Shown here piece by piece: positions 9,938 through 19,643 of a stretch of 64,000 nucleotides of DNA (position 1 is the stretch's first letter; every line of letters starts with the position of its first letter). The notes under the pieces were generated by a model. The model was not told where the DNA came from, made no database searches, and was given only the letters and a program-made list of their open reading frames with translations. The position numbers and the translations under genes were made by a program. Source of the DNA: Methanomicrobiales archaeon (GTDB lineage Archaea; Halobacteriota; Methanomicrobia; Methanomicrobiales; JACTUA01); the NCBI GenBank assembly GCA_029907705.1, contig JARYLJ010000003.1, positions 1 through 64,000 of the forward strand, in the 5' to 3' direction.

Positions 9938-11673
9938 CGCTCCGCCTCCAGCGCGAGGATGCTCTGATCGATCTCCTCCATCATCGACTGTATCCTCTTC
10001 GGATCCTCCAGCTCCTTCATTCTCCCGATCTCGGCCTTGATCGGGAGGGAGAGGATCTTTCTCAGTGGTACCCCTTTGTTCATCGCCTGATTCAGCCGGT
10101 CGAAGAAGGAGAGGATCACACGCAGCATCCAGTACTGTTTTTCGAGCGGACAGTACGAGTCGACGTCATGGAAGGCGCTCTGCTGCAGGAAGTCCTCCCG
10201 GAGCATCCTCGCCACTTCCAGGATCGCCTTTTCGCTCTCGGGGAGTGCGTCCGGTCCAACGAGCTGGACAATCTCCTGCAGCTCCACCTCCTTCTGGAGG
10301 AGGTACATTGCCCTTGCCCTCACCTCCTTCCAGTCCTTGTATCCCGCCGTCAGATACCAGGGCTGGATGCTGTCCAGGTAGAGCGAGTATGATCTGATCC
10401 AGTTCACCGACGGGAAATGACGCCTGTATGCGAGGCTCGTATCGAGCGCCCAGAAGGTTCCGGCGATTCGGAGTGTATTCTGGGTGATCGGCTCAGAGAA
10501 GTCGCCACCGGGTGGACTGACTGCACCGACTACGGTGATCGAACCCTTTCTCCCCTCTGAACCGAGACAGATCACCCTCCCTGCCCGTTCATAGAAGGCG
10601 GCGAGCCGGGTGGCAAGGTATGCCGGATAACCTTCCTCCCCGGGCATCTCCTCCAGCCTCCCTGAGACCTCGCGGAGCGCCTCGCCCCACCGGGAGGTGG
10701 AGTCAGCCATGAGTGATACATCGTAACCCATGTCCCTGTAGTACTCCGCGATGGTGATGCCTGTATAGATGGATGCCTCCCTCGCAGCCACCGGCATGTT
10801 GGAGGTGTTCGCGATCAGGACGGTGCGCTGGATCAGCGGCAGCTTCGTCCGGGGATCGAGGAGCTCCGGAAATTCGGCCAGGACATCGGTCATCTCGTTG
10901 CCACGCTCCCCGCAGCCGATGTAGACCACGATCTGTGTATCCGCCCATTTCGCGAGCGTCTGCTCTGCAACCGTCTTCCCTGTGCCGAAACCTCCTGGAA
11001 TCATCGCCGTCCCCCCCTTGGAGACCGGAAACATCGTGTCGAAGACCCTCTGTCCCGTGATGAGCGGGGTATCGGGATCCATCTTCCTCTGATAAGGCCT
11101 CCCGATCCTGACAGGCCACTTCTGCATCAGCGATAGTTTCGCTCCGTCCTCCATCTCGGCCACCGGCTCCTCGATTGTGAACTCTCCCTCCTGGATCTCC
11201 TTTACCCTTCCTGAGATATTCGGTGGCACCAGAATGCGATGTTCGATATGGAACTCCATCACTGTGCCGATGGTATCTCCGCCCTTCACCTCCGCGCCTG
11301 GCTTTACCACGGGCATGAAGCTCCACCCCTTCTTTCTGTCGAGCCCGGGAACCGAGATCCCCCTTGCGATGAAGCTTCCGCTACTTTCTGCCAATGCCGG
11401 AAGCGGGCGCTGGATGCCATCGTAGATGGAGGAGAGGAGCCCCGGGCCCAGTTCGACAGAGAGGGGGAGCTCTGTATTCTCCACGGGCTCCCCCACGATG
11501 AGCCCCGAGGTATCCTCATACACCTGAACCACCGCCTGATCCCCCTCGAGCCTGATGATCTCCCCGTTCAGCCCTTCACGTCCGACCTTCACCACGTCAT
11601 ACATCTTCGAACCCGTCATGCCGCTGGCGATCACCACCGGACCCGTGATACGTGATATATGTCCTCTGATCAT
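9934..11673 (-). CDS. atpA: A-type ATP synthase catalytic subunit A (operon 1)
   Basis: 579 aa. Catalytic subunit of the A1 head. The N-terminal beta barrel, the non-homologous bulge (about residues 115-185) and the nucleotide-binding domain are all present. The P-loop at residues 227-234 reads GGFGTGKT, whereas the operon 2 copy has the standard archaeal GPFGSGKT. The catalytic GERGNEM loop and the [10 protein letters not shown] motif are intact, so the enzyme should be active. Stop overlaps atpB; atpF lies 4 bases upstream. Confidence 0.97.
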   Translation of the reverse strand: MIRGHISRITGPVVIASGMTGSKMYDVVKVGREGLNGEIIRLEGDQAVVQVYEDTSGLIVGEPVENTELPLSVELGPGLLSSIYDGIQRPLPALAESSGSFIARGISVPGLDRKKGWSFMPVVKPGAEVKGGDTIGTVMEFHIEHRILVPPNISGRVKEIQEGEFTIEEPVAEMEDGAKLSLMQKWPVRIGRPYQRKMDPDTPLITGQRVFDTMFPVSKGGTAMIPGGFGTGKTVAEQTLAKWADTQIVVYIGCGERGNEMTDVLAEFPELLDPRTKLPLIQRTVLIANTSNMPVAAREASIYTGITIAEYYRDMGYDVSLMADSTSRWGEALREVSGRLEEMPGEEGYPAYLATRLAAFYERAGRVICLGSEGRKGSITVVGAVSPPGGDFSEPITQNTLRIAGTFWALDTSLAYRRHFPSVNWIRSYSLYLDSIQPWYLTAGYKDWKEVRARAMYLLQKEVELQEIVQLVGPDALPESEKAILEVARMLREDFLQQSAFHDVDSYCPLEKQYWMLRVILSFFDRLNQAMNKGVPLRKILSLPIKAEIGRMKELEDPKRIQSMMEEIDQSILALEAER

Positions 11674-11677
11674 TGAA

Positions 11678-11998
11678 CTACCTCCTCAGGACGATATCGT
11701 AACCGATCGCACGCCTCAACAGCCTCTCCAGGTAACCGGTCCTGTCAGCGACCCGCCTTCTTCCCGGAATGGGAATAACGAGAGGACGGTAGGTCTTCCT
11801 GATCTTCTCGAGCACCCTCTGATCGAGCCCTTCCATGAACTCTTCGGGCACGGCAAGTATTCCCGTGTCGTCCCTGTTCAGGAGCGATGGTATCAGTCTG
11901 GATGCGTCCTCCTGTGTATTCGCCTCCACCACCTCCACCCCGGCCAGCCTGAAACCTGACGCTGACTCCGAATCGGTGACCACGATGAACCTATACAC
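11678..11998 (-). CDS. atpF: A-type ATP synthase subunit F (operon 1)
   Basis: 106 aa. Small Rossmann-like regulatory subunit of the central stalk. It begins [20 protein letters not shown], matching the family start, and has a conserved GILAVPE strand. It overlaps the end of atpC by 8 bases. Confidence 0.93.
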   Translation of the reverse strand: MYRFIVVTDSESASGFRLAGVEVVEANTQEDASRLIPSLLNRDDTGILAVPEEFMEGLDQRVLEKIRKTYRPLVIPIPGRRRVADRTGYLERLLRRAIGYDIVLRR

Positions 11999-13055
11999 GG
12001 ATGAGCGCCTCCCTGAGCTCCTTTTCGGGTATATCCTCCAGTTTCGCCCGCCCGATCAGCCTGATGTTCCTGAACTCGATCTCCTTTGCCCAGAGATATG
12101 CGAGCGGGATCGCGATGCTCAGTGGGTCCTTCAGAAACAGCCCGATCGCCCTCTTCATGAGGAGCCTTTCGAGCTCCTTCTCGAACTCTGAAATTCTCCC
12201 CTCGCTGGATGACCTCTCGCCAGTTCCGATGAGGCTCGAATAAATAGTGCCGGCGAGTTGCTTCACCGCCACCTCGAGAGAGGGTGACGCGGCCATCGCG
12301 AGTAGCTTTTCCTGCGTTAGTATCTTTCCACCCCTGATGAGCAGTTCTGCAAGATTCTCCGGCCTCAGGCGATCCCTCACCGCTCTGAGCACCGTCTTTA
12401 CATTTATCGTGTCCACCTCGGCGCCGAGGAAATCGAGGAGTATCTCGTCGTCAGTCGACTCACCCTTCTTCAGCCGGGCGATTGCGTTCTCGTAATAGAA
12501 CCTGTCGAGGGCATACTCCAGTGTGGACATATCCCGGCTCTCGAGATACCGGCTGAAATGCCTGGTGAGCGGACGGGAAAGGTCGATGCCCCATGTGGCG
12601 AGCAGATCGATCGTCGCCTTGATGTCAGGCTGCCTTATCAGTTCGATACAGGCGGCCTCATCCAGTTCACCCGCCGGCACGATACACGCCAGGATCTCCT
12701 CCGGACTGGTGGCGATGTTCTTGCCCCTGAGTATCGTCTTCACGTTGTGCAGATCCCATCGGGTCATCAGGAAGCGAAGGTGCCAGTCCTCTTCCTCTCT
12801 TCCTGCCATCTCCAGTATCTTTCTGGAGACCCTGACCATGTGGTTCCTCAGCGCGATGTCGAGGAGAGAGATGCCTGAGTATCTGACGCTCGCCTTCTCC
12901 AGCTCCTCTCCGTACGTAGTTTTATGGAGTTCTGCGATCAGGCTCTCCAGGTCGGGCTTGGAGATGATGGATTCCATCGACTCCTTTCCGAGAAGAGCGC
13001 TCTTCATGCTCTTCACCCTGGCGTTTACATACGCGTGCTCCATCTCACTCACCAA
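11991..13055 (-). CDS. atpC: A-type ATP synthase subunit C (operon 1)
   Basis: 354 aa. Funnel-shaped central-stalk subunit (V-type d homologue) that links the membrane rotor ring to D and F. The protein is all-helical with the threefold repeat of the family. The segment RWDLHNVKTILRGK is the recognisable core and recurs as RWDIQNVLTILRGK in operon 2. The start overlaps atpE by 11 bases. Confidence 0.95.
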   Translation of the reverse strand: MVSEMEHAYVNARVKSMKSALLGKESMESIISKPDLESLIAELHKTTYGEELEKASVRYSGISLLDIALRNHMVRVSRKILEMAGREEEDWHLRFLMTRWDLHNVKTILRGKNIATSPEEILACIVPAGELDEAACIELIRQPDIKATIDLLATWGIDLSRPLTRHFSRYLESRDMSTLEYALDRFYYENAIARLKKGESTDDEILLDFLGAEVDTINVKTVLRAVRDRLRPENLAELLIRGGKILTQEKLLAMAASPSLEVAVKQLAGTIYSSLIGTGERSSSEGRISEFEKELERLLMKRAIGLFLKDPLSIAIPLAYLWAKEIEFRNIRLIGRAKLEDIPEKELREALIRV

Positions 13056-13629
13056 AGAGCAATTCGAAGAGGGGCGGTCTCATCCTCTCCTTTATCCGCT
13101 CGAGGCGCGATTCGATCGAATTCAGGATCAGATGCCTGCCGTCTGCACTGCTCGCGGTGACACCACCAGAACTAACCAGATCGGTTTTTATCTCGCAGTT
13201 CCTGCCCAACTCTCCGATAATCTCCCTGCAGAGCGGCTCGTCCCTTTTATCTGCATGAATGACGATGGATTCGCCTTCGAGTTCGGAGATGGATTCACGG
13301 ATGCTACGGCGAAGGAAATCACGGTATGCAGGGGAATCCCGCAGATGCACGAGTGATTCGTATGCTTCTCTGTAGGCCTGCTCCAGAACCTTGTTCTTCG
13401 CTCTGAGGATCTCGATCCTGTTCCTCTCCTTCACCGAGGAGATGATCCTTCTCCTCTCCAATTCGAGCTCTTTTCTCACGTTCTCCCTGTATCTTTTCTT
13501 TATCTCGTCTTCTCTGGAGAGTGCCTCCTTTTTAATTCCCTCTGCCTCGGCGGAGGCCTTCTCCCTGAGCTCCCGGATCCTCTCCTGTGCATCGGTGACC
13601 ACTGCCTCGATCAGGTTCTCGTACGAAAT
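13045..13629 (-). CDS. atpE: A-type ATP synthase subunit E (operon 1), probable AUU start
   Basis: Peripheral-stalk subunit, about 194 aa, with an N-terminal coiled coil rich in E, K and R and a C-terminal globular domain. The first conventional start codon is GTG 13602, but the codons just upstream read SYENLIEAV, the usual E-subunit N-terminus. They begin at an ATT (13627-13629), with an in-frame TAA further back and no ATG, GTG or TTG between. A run of nine G sits 7 bases before the ATT and would serve as a strong ribosome site. An AUU start is therefore the best reading; the alternatives are GTG 13602 or a miscounted G run. Confidence 0.9.
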   Translation of the reverse strand: MSYENLIEAVVTDAQERIRELREKASAEAEGIKKEALSREDEIKKRYRENVRKELELERRRIISSVKERNRIEILRAKNKVLEQAYREAYESLVHLRDSPAYRDFLRRSIRESISELEGESIVIHADKRDEPLCREIIGELGRNCEIKTDLVSSGGVTASSADGRHLILNSIESRLERIKERMRPPLFELLFGE

Positions 13630-13691
13630 TTCGGATCCCCCCCCCTTTTAACCGAACCCCGATGGACCCCCGCCTTGAGCAGGAGGTCGGT

Positions 13692-13913
13692 TCAGCCCCC
13701 GAGCATGATCATAATCATGGAAGCGACCACAAAGCCCAGGATCACAAGGGTCTCTGGAATCGCCACCAGTATGATCATAAGGCCGAAGCTCTCGGGCTTT
13801 TCAGCGACTGCACCGGCACCCGCGGCACCAATCTTCGACTGCGCGATTCCCGTGCTCAGTGCACCAAGGCCGAATGCGATGCCGGCACCTATTGGAATTC
13901 CAAAATCCACCAT
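13692..13913 (-). CDS. atpK: A-type ATP synthase rotor subunit K/c (operon 1)
   Basis: 73 aa, a single two-helix hairpin. The ion-carrying carboxylate is E54 in AIPET on helix 2. Q25 on helix 1 (GIAQSKIG) sits 29 residues earlier and would face it, and a Thr follows the Glu: the Q plus E-T set seen in Na+-binding rings. A Shine-Dalgarno GGAGG is upstream of ATG 13913. A 156-base gap separates it from atpI, unlike the near-zero gaps in the rest of the operon. Confidence 0.95.
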   Translation of the reverse strand: MVDFGIPIGAGIAFGLGALSTGIAQSKIGAAGAGAVAEKPESFGLMIILVAIPETLVILGFVVASMIMIMLGG

Positions 13914-14069
13914 TTTGTTACAACCTCCACATATGCATCATACCGGGTAATACTTGGTCCACAGGTTTCCCTGCGGCAGCGTGAGAGCAGGAATCCACAC
14001 TGGGATCCCCCATCCAGGCCTTCACCGTCTGTGGGACGGATCATGTGGCCAATATGCGGATACGGGCCG

Positions 14070-16007
14070 TCAACCCTCCTTTCCGAACGGTTTGTAGAGC
14101 TTTCCTCCTCCTTCGAAGAACTTCGAATGGAACTCGACCAGATGCAGACGGAGAGAGTGAAGGAATGGACTGAACATTGCCAGGATGAGGTTCAATCCAT
14201 GCAGCATGGCGGCGATGAGGAGGCCGATGAGTGCGACATCGGTCATCCCGCCCAGCTTATTCGCCACAACCGCAAGAATGACCGATGCCAATCCGATGGC
14301 CATGATACGGGCGTACGAAAGGATATTTCCTATCATGCTGATGATCTCGAAGGCACCGAAGAAGCCGCCCCCATAGATGATCAGAGGGAGTGCAACGATG
14401 ACGAGCAGGATGCCCGGCTGCATCAGCACACCGGGGATCATACCGGCTACGGCGCCTATAACGAGTATGATTCCGACGAGCACGGCCATCATACCTGCCT
14501 TCTCGCATATATGCCTCCTGCAGGCGGCTGTATGATGTTCGCAGCTCATCAGCGCCCACGCGTTGACGATACCGAGGAATAAACCGAGCAGCACATGAAA
14601 GACGCCGATCGCGATGGAAAGGATGAGCAGGGGGACGATCGCCTCCATCCTGTTCCACGTGATGCCCATGAATTCGATGGGGTGTAACCATCCCATATGC
14701 TCCCCGAAATCCCCGAAGAACTCACCATATAGAAATCCGAAGAGGATCGCGGGGAAGGAGGATATGATCAGGATATTCATCAGCTGCTGGAATGCCTCGT
14801 GCTGATGGAACCGTCTCTTCATCAGGACCGCGAATACGAGGATGATCAACCCATAGGCGATATCCCCCACCATGAGACCGAAGAAGATCGGGAAGAACAA
14901 TGTGATCAGGGGCGATGGATCCACCTCCAGATATTTTGCAGGACCGATGAGCTTCAGGACATATTCGAATGGTTTGACGATCCGTGGGTTATCGTAGAAG
15001 GTGGGCGCCTTTTCGAGCATCTCGGGGGTCAGGGGTATCTCGTTCACCAGCACCCTCTCTCCGAATTCGCCCTTCAGCGCCTTTGCAGTTTTATGGAGGA
15101 ACTTCTTGGGTATCCATCCCAGAATGACGAATGCATAATCAGTCTGGCCGAACTTATTGAAGACGGAGAGCTCCGCATAGCGGTCTTTCAACGCCCGCTG
15201 CATTCCCTCGAGCTGGTTACCCCATCGGATGGCGATCTCGTTCAGATCCTGCTCGATTTTTATCCTCTTCTCCTCCAGGCCTCTCTTTTTTTCGTCAATC
15301 AGCCGGAGAATCTCGTCGAAGGGTTTGCCCAGATACTCCGCGGGGAGCCGCACCTCGTTCACGTTCTGTGTATGAATGAAGGCGTGTACATCATCCGAAT
15401 ACCTCTTGTGGAAGACCATCACCGTGGCGATCGTCTCCTCGTCCACATCGGCTGAGATCAGCTCGAACTGGTTCCTCGTGATCTTCACGAGGGCGCTTCT
15501 GATGATCTCGAGCACCTCCCTGAACTCCCTTGCAATCAGGATGACCGTGATCTCGAATCCCTCCAGCACCGGAAGCTGACTTTCGAGCGGTCTGATCTTC
15601 TCGATGATCTTCTCGTACCGTATCAGGTTCGCGATGGTAAACTCGATATCGCTCTTCTCGGTGGCGAGTGTCTTCAGTGGCGCCTCCAGCTCGTCGAGGA
15701 TCTTCTTCGCCTCCCCCATCAGCGCATCCTGGGAGAGGTTCATGTATGTATTGTATAACTCCTGCTCCTTCACCGGCACCCTCCATTTATCCGAGAGCAT
15801 CAGGAGCATTCCACCAATCCTTCCCTGCAGGTTCAGGAGGTCCACGGTCTTCTCCATCTCCATCCGGCGGAGCATCGTCTCTCCTGCGGCGATGCTGTCG
15901 GAGACGTCTTCCAGGTGGACCGTCCCCTCCCGGTAGAGGATATCCACCACCCGGTGGAGATCCTTCTTCGGACCCACCACCTGTATTTTAATCATCTTCT
16001 GAAGCAT
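14070..16007 (-). CDS. atpI: A-type ATP synthase subunit I/a (operon 1)
   Basis: 645 aa. The N-terminal cytoplasmic half (about residues 1-335) is coiled and globular and binds the peripheral stalks. The C-terminal half has seven to eight membrane helices forming the ion half-channels against the K ring. FFPIFFGLMVGDIAYG marks the first membrane helix, and the C-terminal LRLHLVEFHSKFFEGGGK is the family end motif. It starts 6 bases after atpH. Confidence 0.96.
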   Translation of the reverse strand: MLQKMIKIQVVGPKKDLHRVVDILYREGTVHLEDVSDSIAAGETMLRRMEMEKTVDLLNLQGRIGGMLLMLSDKWRVPVKEQELYNTYMNLSQDALMGEAKKILDELEAPLKTLATEKSDIEFTIANLIRYEKIIEKIRPLESQLPVLEGFEITVILIAREFREVLEIIRSALVKITRNQFELISADVDEETIATVMVFHKRYSDDVHAFIHTQNVNEVRLPAEYLGKPFDEILRLIDEKKRGLEEKRIKIEQDLNEIAIRWGNQLEGMQRALKDRYAELSVFNKFGQTDYAFVILGWIPKKFLHKTAKALKGEFGERVLVNEIPLTPEMLEKAPTFYDNPRIVKPFEYVLKLIGPAKYLEVDPSPLITLFFPIFFGLMVGDIAYGLIILVFAVLMKRRFHQHEAFQQLMNILIISSFPAILFGFLYGEFFGDFGEHMGWLHPIEFMGITWNRMEAIVPLLILSIAIGVFHVLLGLFLGIVNAWALMSCEHHTAACRRHICEKAGMMAVLVGIILVIGAVAGMIPGVLMQPGILLVIVALPLIIYGGGFFGAFEIISMIGNILSYARIMAIGLASVILAVVANKLGGMTDVALIGLLIAAMLHGLNLILAMFSPFLHSLRLHLVEFHSKFFEGGGKLYKPFGKEG

Positions 16008-16013
16008 TTCCCC

Positions 16014-16331
16014 TCATTGCCCCAGTACCGCACTCTTTATCATTTCGACAGCCTGCGGTATCTTTGATATTCCCTTTAATCTGATCCTCTCCGCATCCTC
16101 CTTTCCCTTCGCCTCGAGCGTCTTCGATTCCTCTTCAATACGGGCCATCTCATGCATACGGTACGCCTCGGCTTCTGATCTGCCCTCCTCCTCCAATCGG
16201 GCGACCAGCTCTGCCGCCTCACGACGTGCCTTCTCCAGCACCAGGTCGGCCTCCCTGCGTGCCTGCTCGATGGCGACACTCATCTCGAGCTCCTTCTCCC
16301 TGATAACGCGCAGGATCGATTTTTCGGTCAT
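16014..16331 (-). CDS. atpH: A-type ATP synthase subunit H (operon 1)
   Basis: 105 aa. Peripheral-stalk coiled-coil partner of E. The whole sequence is a charged heptad-type helix (EQARREADLVLEKARREA), ending in a short hydrophobic tail as in other H subunits. Preceded by a GGAGGAGACG ribosome site, 15 bases after a 58-codon ORF. Confidence 0.92.
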   Translation of the reverse strand: MTEKSILRVIREKELEMSVAIEQARREADLVLEKARREAAELVARLEEEGRSEAEAYRMHEMARIEEESKTLEAKGKEDAERIRLKGISKIPQAVEMIKSAVLGQ

Positions 16332-16346
16332 CGTCTCCTCCGCCCC

Positions 16347-16523
16347 TTAAAGGCCATACATCTCCTTCAATCGACGGCTAACCACGGGGTTTCCTTTCCC
16401 TTCCCCTTCGTTCTTCGTACCCTCCGGTCGCGATTGCCTTGCTGCAATGACTCTCTCCCGGCAGCGTTCTATCGCAACCTGCTTCAGCCGTAAGACCATT
16501 TTCATCTGTTGATCGCACGCCAT
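16347..16523 (-). CDS. Small basic protein at the head of ATP synthase operon 1
   Basis: 58 aa from ATG 16523 (starts MACDQQMKMVLRLKQ, ends SRRLKEMYGL). Highly charged, with two cysteines (C3, C21) and no membrane segment. It is followed by 15 bases containing the atpH ribosome site, so it would be the first gene of the operon. A TATA-rich region lies 50-70 bases upstream. I do not recognise the family. Operon 2 has no counterpart. Methanosarcina operons carry a small hydrophilic gene (ahaG), but at the 3' end, and similarity cannot be judged here. Confidence 0.5.
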   Translation of the reverse strand: MACDQQMKMVLRLKQVAIERCRERVIAARQSRPEGTKNEGEGKGNPVVSRRLKEMYGL

Positions 16524-16571
16524 GATGCACTGTGGATCCCTCTAACGCTGGTGGCTTTGGGTTCTCTGATA

Positions 16572-16597
16572 GATATACTTTATTTTATTTAAATATT
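16572..16597 (-). promoter_or_regulatory. TATA region for ATP synthase operon 1
   Basis: The minus strand reads an ATATTTAAAT-type box at 16588-16597 and a GTATAT at 16574-16579, 50-70 bases before the first start codon. This is the only strong AT-rich element upstream of the operon. Confidence 0.45.
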
Positions 16598-17037
16598 TCC
16601 TATCTAAAGCACGGCGGTAATACTTATAGTATATTAACTATTTTATTATTATCGAAAAAAGCGCATCCAATCCCCGATAACCGAGGCGGTCGCACCCATC
16701 AGGATAGTTTAGACGACCGGCTTCCTGGAATCAGGTTTTTTCATCGCAATTTCTGAAAAAAACGAGATTCTGTATGATATACGCCCTGGTGAATCGCTCT
16801 GTTTCGAATCGAGGGGGACTATCCGTGTGTGCAGAGATGCATTCCATACAGTGTCCTGTGGTTCATCCTGTATAATGATGGATTGCAGCTCCATATTTCG
16901 TCGCGGATCGATCTACGATGGTCTTTTTCTCCTCGAAAAATCTTGTTGCGGGAATGCCGCACTGGCGCTGGAGCGCAGGAGAGGCATATTCGGAGAGATT
17001 ATTTGCCGAAAAAGAGCGAATAATTAAGGGGCAATCC
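16598..17037. other. Intergenic region, 440 bases
   Basis: Divergent spacer between ATP synthase operon 1 and the DUF6141-type gene. The frame of the latter stays open back to 16918, but the upstream codons lack the family sequence. No RNA gene recognised. Confidence 0.4.
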
Positions 17038-17580
17038 ATGAGTGGCCGTACTTCCGATGAGGACATACGATTTTCCGAGGAGCAGCGTTTCAGGCAGTTC
17101 TGGATCCTCATCATCCTCTCATTCATCGCGGCCATCGCATGGTATGCATTCATCCAGCAGATCCTGATGGGAGAGCCCTTCGGGGATCATCCTGTAACTG
17201 ATATCGTGGTGCTGATCGTCCTTGCGATCTTCGGGATGCTCATCCCCCTGCTCTTCCTTCTGCTGAGACTGGAGATACAGGTGACCCGGAATTCGCTCCG
17301 GTTCCGGATGTATCCATTCCATCTCACATGGAGGATATTTCCCTTCGGTAGCATCGCGGATGTGGAGGCGGTGCGGTATCGCCCGCTCCTCGATTATGGG
17401 GGGTGGGGTATCAGGATCGGGAGAAAGGGGTGGGCCTATAATGTCTCGGGGGACGAGGGGGTGCAGATAACGCTGAAGAGCGGCCGATCGTTTCTTCTCG
17501 GTTCCGGAAGGGCAGAGGAGCTGGCGGGGGTACTCCAATCGCAGCTCCATCGGACGGGAAGTCAGGCTGAAGGCCCATAG
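17038..17580 (+). CDS. DUF6141-like membrane protein
   Basis: 180 aa from ATG 17038. Two hydrophobic helices near the N-terminus (about 22-45 and 62-85) are followed by a cytoplasmic PH-like beta domain. The sequence EEQRFRQFW, the block GEPFGDHPVTD and the later YRPLLDYGGWGIR and AYNVSGDEGVQ match my recollection of the DUF6141 family, whose function is unknown. It stands alone. Stop is TAG. The start was chosen because the family begins near here; upstream codons are not conserved-looking. Confidence 0.7.
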   Translation: MSGRTSDEDIRFSEEQRFRQFWILIILSFIAAIAWYAFIQQILMGEPFGDHPVTDIVVLIVLAIFGMLIPLLFLLLRLEIQVTRNSLRFRMYPFHLTWRIFPFGSIADVEAVRYRPLLDYGGWGIRIGRKGWAYNVSGDEGVQITLKSGRSFLLGSGRAEELAGVLQSQLHRTGSQAEGP

Positions 17581-17988
17581 ATTTCGGGGAGTCCTTTTCA
17601 TAGGTGGATGATGACTGAAATGCAGATCTGAAGGGAATATGACCAATTAGAGAGGTAGTTATGGTTTTTCAGGACATTTTTCGCGTCTTCAATCGGGATG
17701 GGAGAGGCAATAATATGGTTGCTCTGGTTTGTTTCCGTATTAAAATAAAATCCATGGCCTTTCTTCCTCTTCCACGCCTCCAGGTGTTCACCCTGTTCTG
17801 CCTGCCATCATACTGTGATAAAGTCGCGGGACATGCATGACAGTGACCGCCTGGCATGGCAGAAAATCTTTCTTCCAGCCCTTCATTACAGAGAACTTAC
17901 GTACCCATAGCTCCATTTGTCAGCATCATTAAATGGTCGGGAATGAGAGTAATGAATGTAAATTATTTCTCAAGAGCGTGAGTGCACT
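17581..17988. other. Intergenic region, about 400 bases
   Basis: No credible gene on either strand. A TATA-like TGTAAATTATTT near 17957 probably drives the following gene. Confidence 0.45.
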
Positions 17989-18570
17989 ATGAGGAGAAGA
18001 ACACATCCCATACAGGTGCTGATCTCCGGTCTGATAGGCATCGTGTTCTTCCTCCTAGTGCTCTGGCTCCTCAGGTTCATCGCCGATCGCGCCTCGATCG
18101 CGTTCTTTTCTGCATTCGTCGATTTCCTCGTCGCCAGTGCGCCACTCATCATCCTCTTCTCCGTCATCTTTGCCATCGGGGATGTCTTCGCTGCGTTCCC
18201 TTTTCCCTTCAATCTGCTATACCCGATCTTCAGTGCGACCGGATGCGTCCTCCTCGCCTCGTTCCTCATAGGCCTGATCCTATTCCTGAACACATATTTT
18301 GGTATGGATATCGCACATGCGATCGAACTGCTGAAGGTGATCCTCTACCCCCTGATCTTCATTGTAATCCTCATCGCAGGATATCTCTCCATTGCCGTGG
18401 ATGGCCGATGCGGGTGCGAAGAAGAGCCGGAGGTCAGGAGAGAGGCCCCGCGGCGGGGGCAGTCAGGCGATCTGCATGGCAGCCCCACCTGGGAGGAGAT
18501 CGGCGAGGAGTTCAGGGGATTGTGCCACGATATCTGCAGGAGGGTAAGGGAGGAGATAAACAGGAAATAG
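17989..18570 (+). CDS. Four-to-five-span membrane protein, unknown
   Basis: 193 aa from ATG 17989. Four to five hydrophobic helices cover residues 8-130, and a cytoplasmic tail of 60 residues rich in charges follows, with four cysteines (CGC, then CHDIC). A promoter-like AT stretch lies about 30 bases upstream, so translation may be nearly leaderless. I do not recognise a family. Single gene with TAG stop. Confidence 0.65.
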   Translation: MRRRTHPIQVLISGLIGIVFFLLVLWLLRFIADRASIAFFSAFVDFLVASAPLIILFSVIFAIGDVFAAFPFPFNLLYPIFSATGCVLLASFLIGLILFLNTYFGMDIAHAIELLKVILYPLIFIVILIAGYLSIAVDGRCGCEEEPEVRREAPRRGQSGDLHGSPTWEEIGEEFRGLCHDICRRVREEINRK

Positions 18571-19643
18571 GGATTTATCGCGTTTTTGCATTTTTGCAGG
18601 CCTTTCCGTTCTTTCGGGAACGCATGGAGATATACCCGCCCCACCGCCATGACAGGTGATTGGATGTGGACGCTCCTCCGAAGGCGCTATTCGTTGTTTG
18701 ACTTGCTGCGTCTCTCGTCGTTCGTCGCGTTGCATAGTCCATTCCTTTCTCCGTCTTTCTCCGTATTATCGCCAATATCACGAGCCGGAATGAGCGTGCA
18801 CCCCTGGACAGGGATTCGCAGTGGATGGCACGATGTAAAGTGACGATGCCGACAGCAATGGTACAGGTGCGACTCTCCCACCATATATCGAACCGATTTC
18901 CCCCTGACTGGCGAAGAGTTATTCCATACTCTCCAGATATGGAAAAGGGATTAAAAAAAGAGCGACGGAGACAGGGGGAGAGCCAACTGGGGTGTTTCTG
19001 CATCCAAAAACCCGAATCATTACCTGAGAACGAAGGATGTTTGATGACGATCCCTCATTCCTGAATGTTCATCGGGGTTCTCCTGTCTTTTACTCTCTCG
19101 AGCGCAGGTATTCATCAGGACCCTGGATAAAGTATACGCGAAGTTCAGGGATTCACGATATCGCTCTAATTATTGCAACCGGATCGAATGTAATGGACAC
19201 ATGCAGTGTTCGGATGACGGACACGCCACACTCCTGTTATATCCTCGGTCTGTGTAGAGGATCACCCGAAGTTCGATCCGGGTCAGAAAGGAGGAATCGC
19301 GGCCAGGGGCGCCAGAGAGGCAGGGGCATCGGATGGCAGAACCCCCTTCTGGGATCGGCAGGTGAAGGTGATCCTTATGGTTCCATTTCATCTCCAGGAG
19401 GTATTGACCTGATGGGGGTCGATGATTGCACATTCACCGGAGGATCGGGCATCGGTGGAATGTGGTGAACGATGGTTGTGAACAGGTCGATCTCTGGAAG
19501 AGAGGTATCTATTATCGTCTCTTGCCTGAATGACAAAGAACTGGATTGTCCAACCGATCTCACATCTTCCCGATCGTACTGCCGGTCCAGATCATTGAAA
19601 TATTCTCAGCAATCTCCTGAACCCGATCTTACACAGGTGGAAA
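18571..19643. other. Long intergenic region, about 1.07 kb
   Basis: No credible gene. Open frames here are short, with skewed composition and no motifs. Because a transposase relic adjoins at 19644, the region may be decayed mobile DNA, but I cannot recognise further pieces. Confidence 0.4.

Noticed and set aside
12523-13356. 277-codon plus-strand frame opposite atpC/atpE
   Set aside because: Ser/Arg-rich shadow with no domain; the minus strand has clear ATP synthase genes.
16918-17037. Longer N-terminus for the DUF6141-like gene
   Set aside because: The upstream codons lack family likeness, and the ATG at 17038 sits where the family begins.
17605-17632. C/D box-like ATGATGA...CTGA
   Set aside because: Single half-unit with no second guide or closing stem.
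19040-19066. C/D box-like TTTGATGA...CTGA
   Set aside because: Only one C and one D-like box at suitable spacing, no C'/D' pair and no terminal stem.
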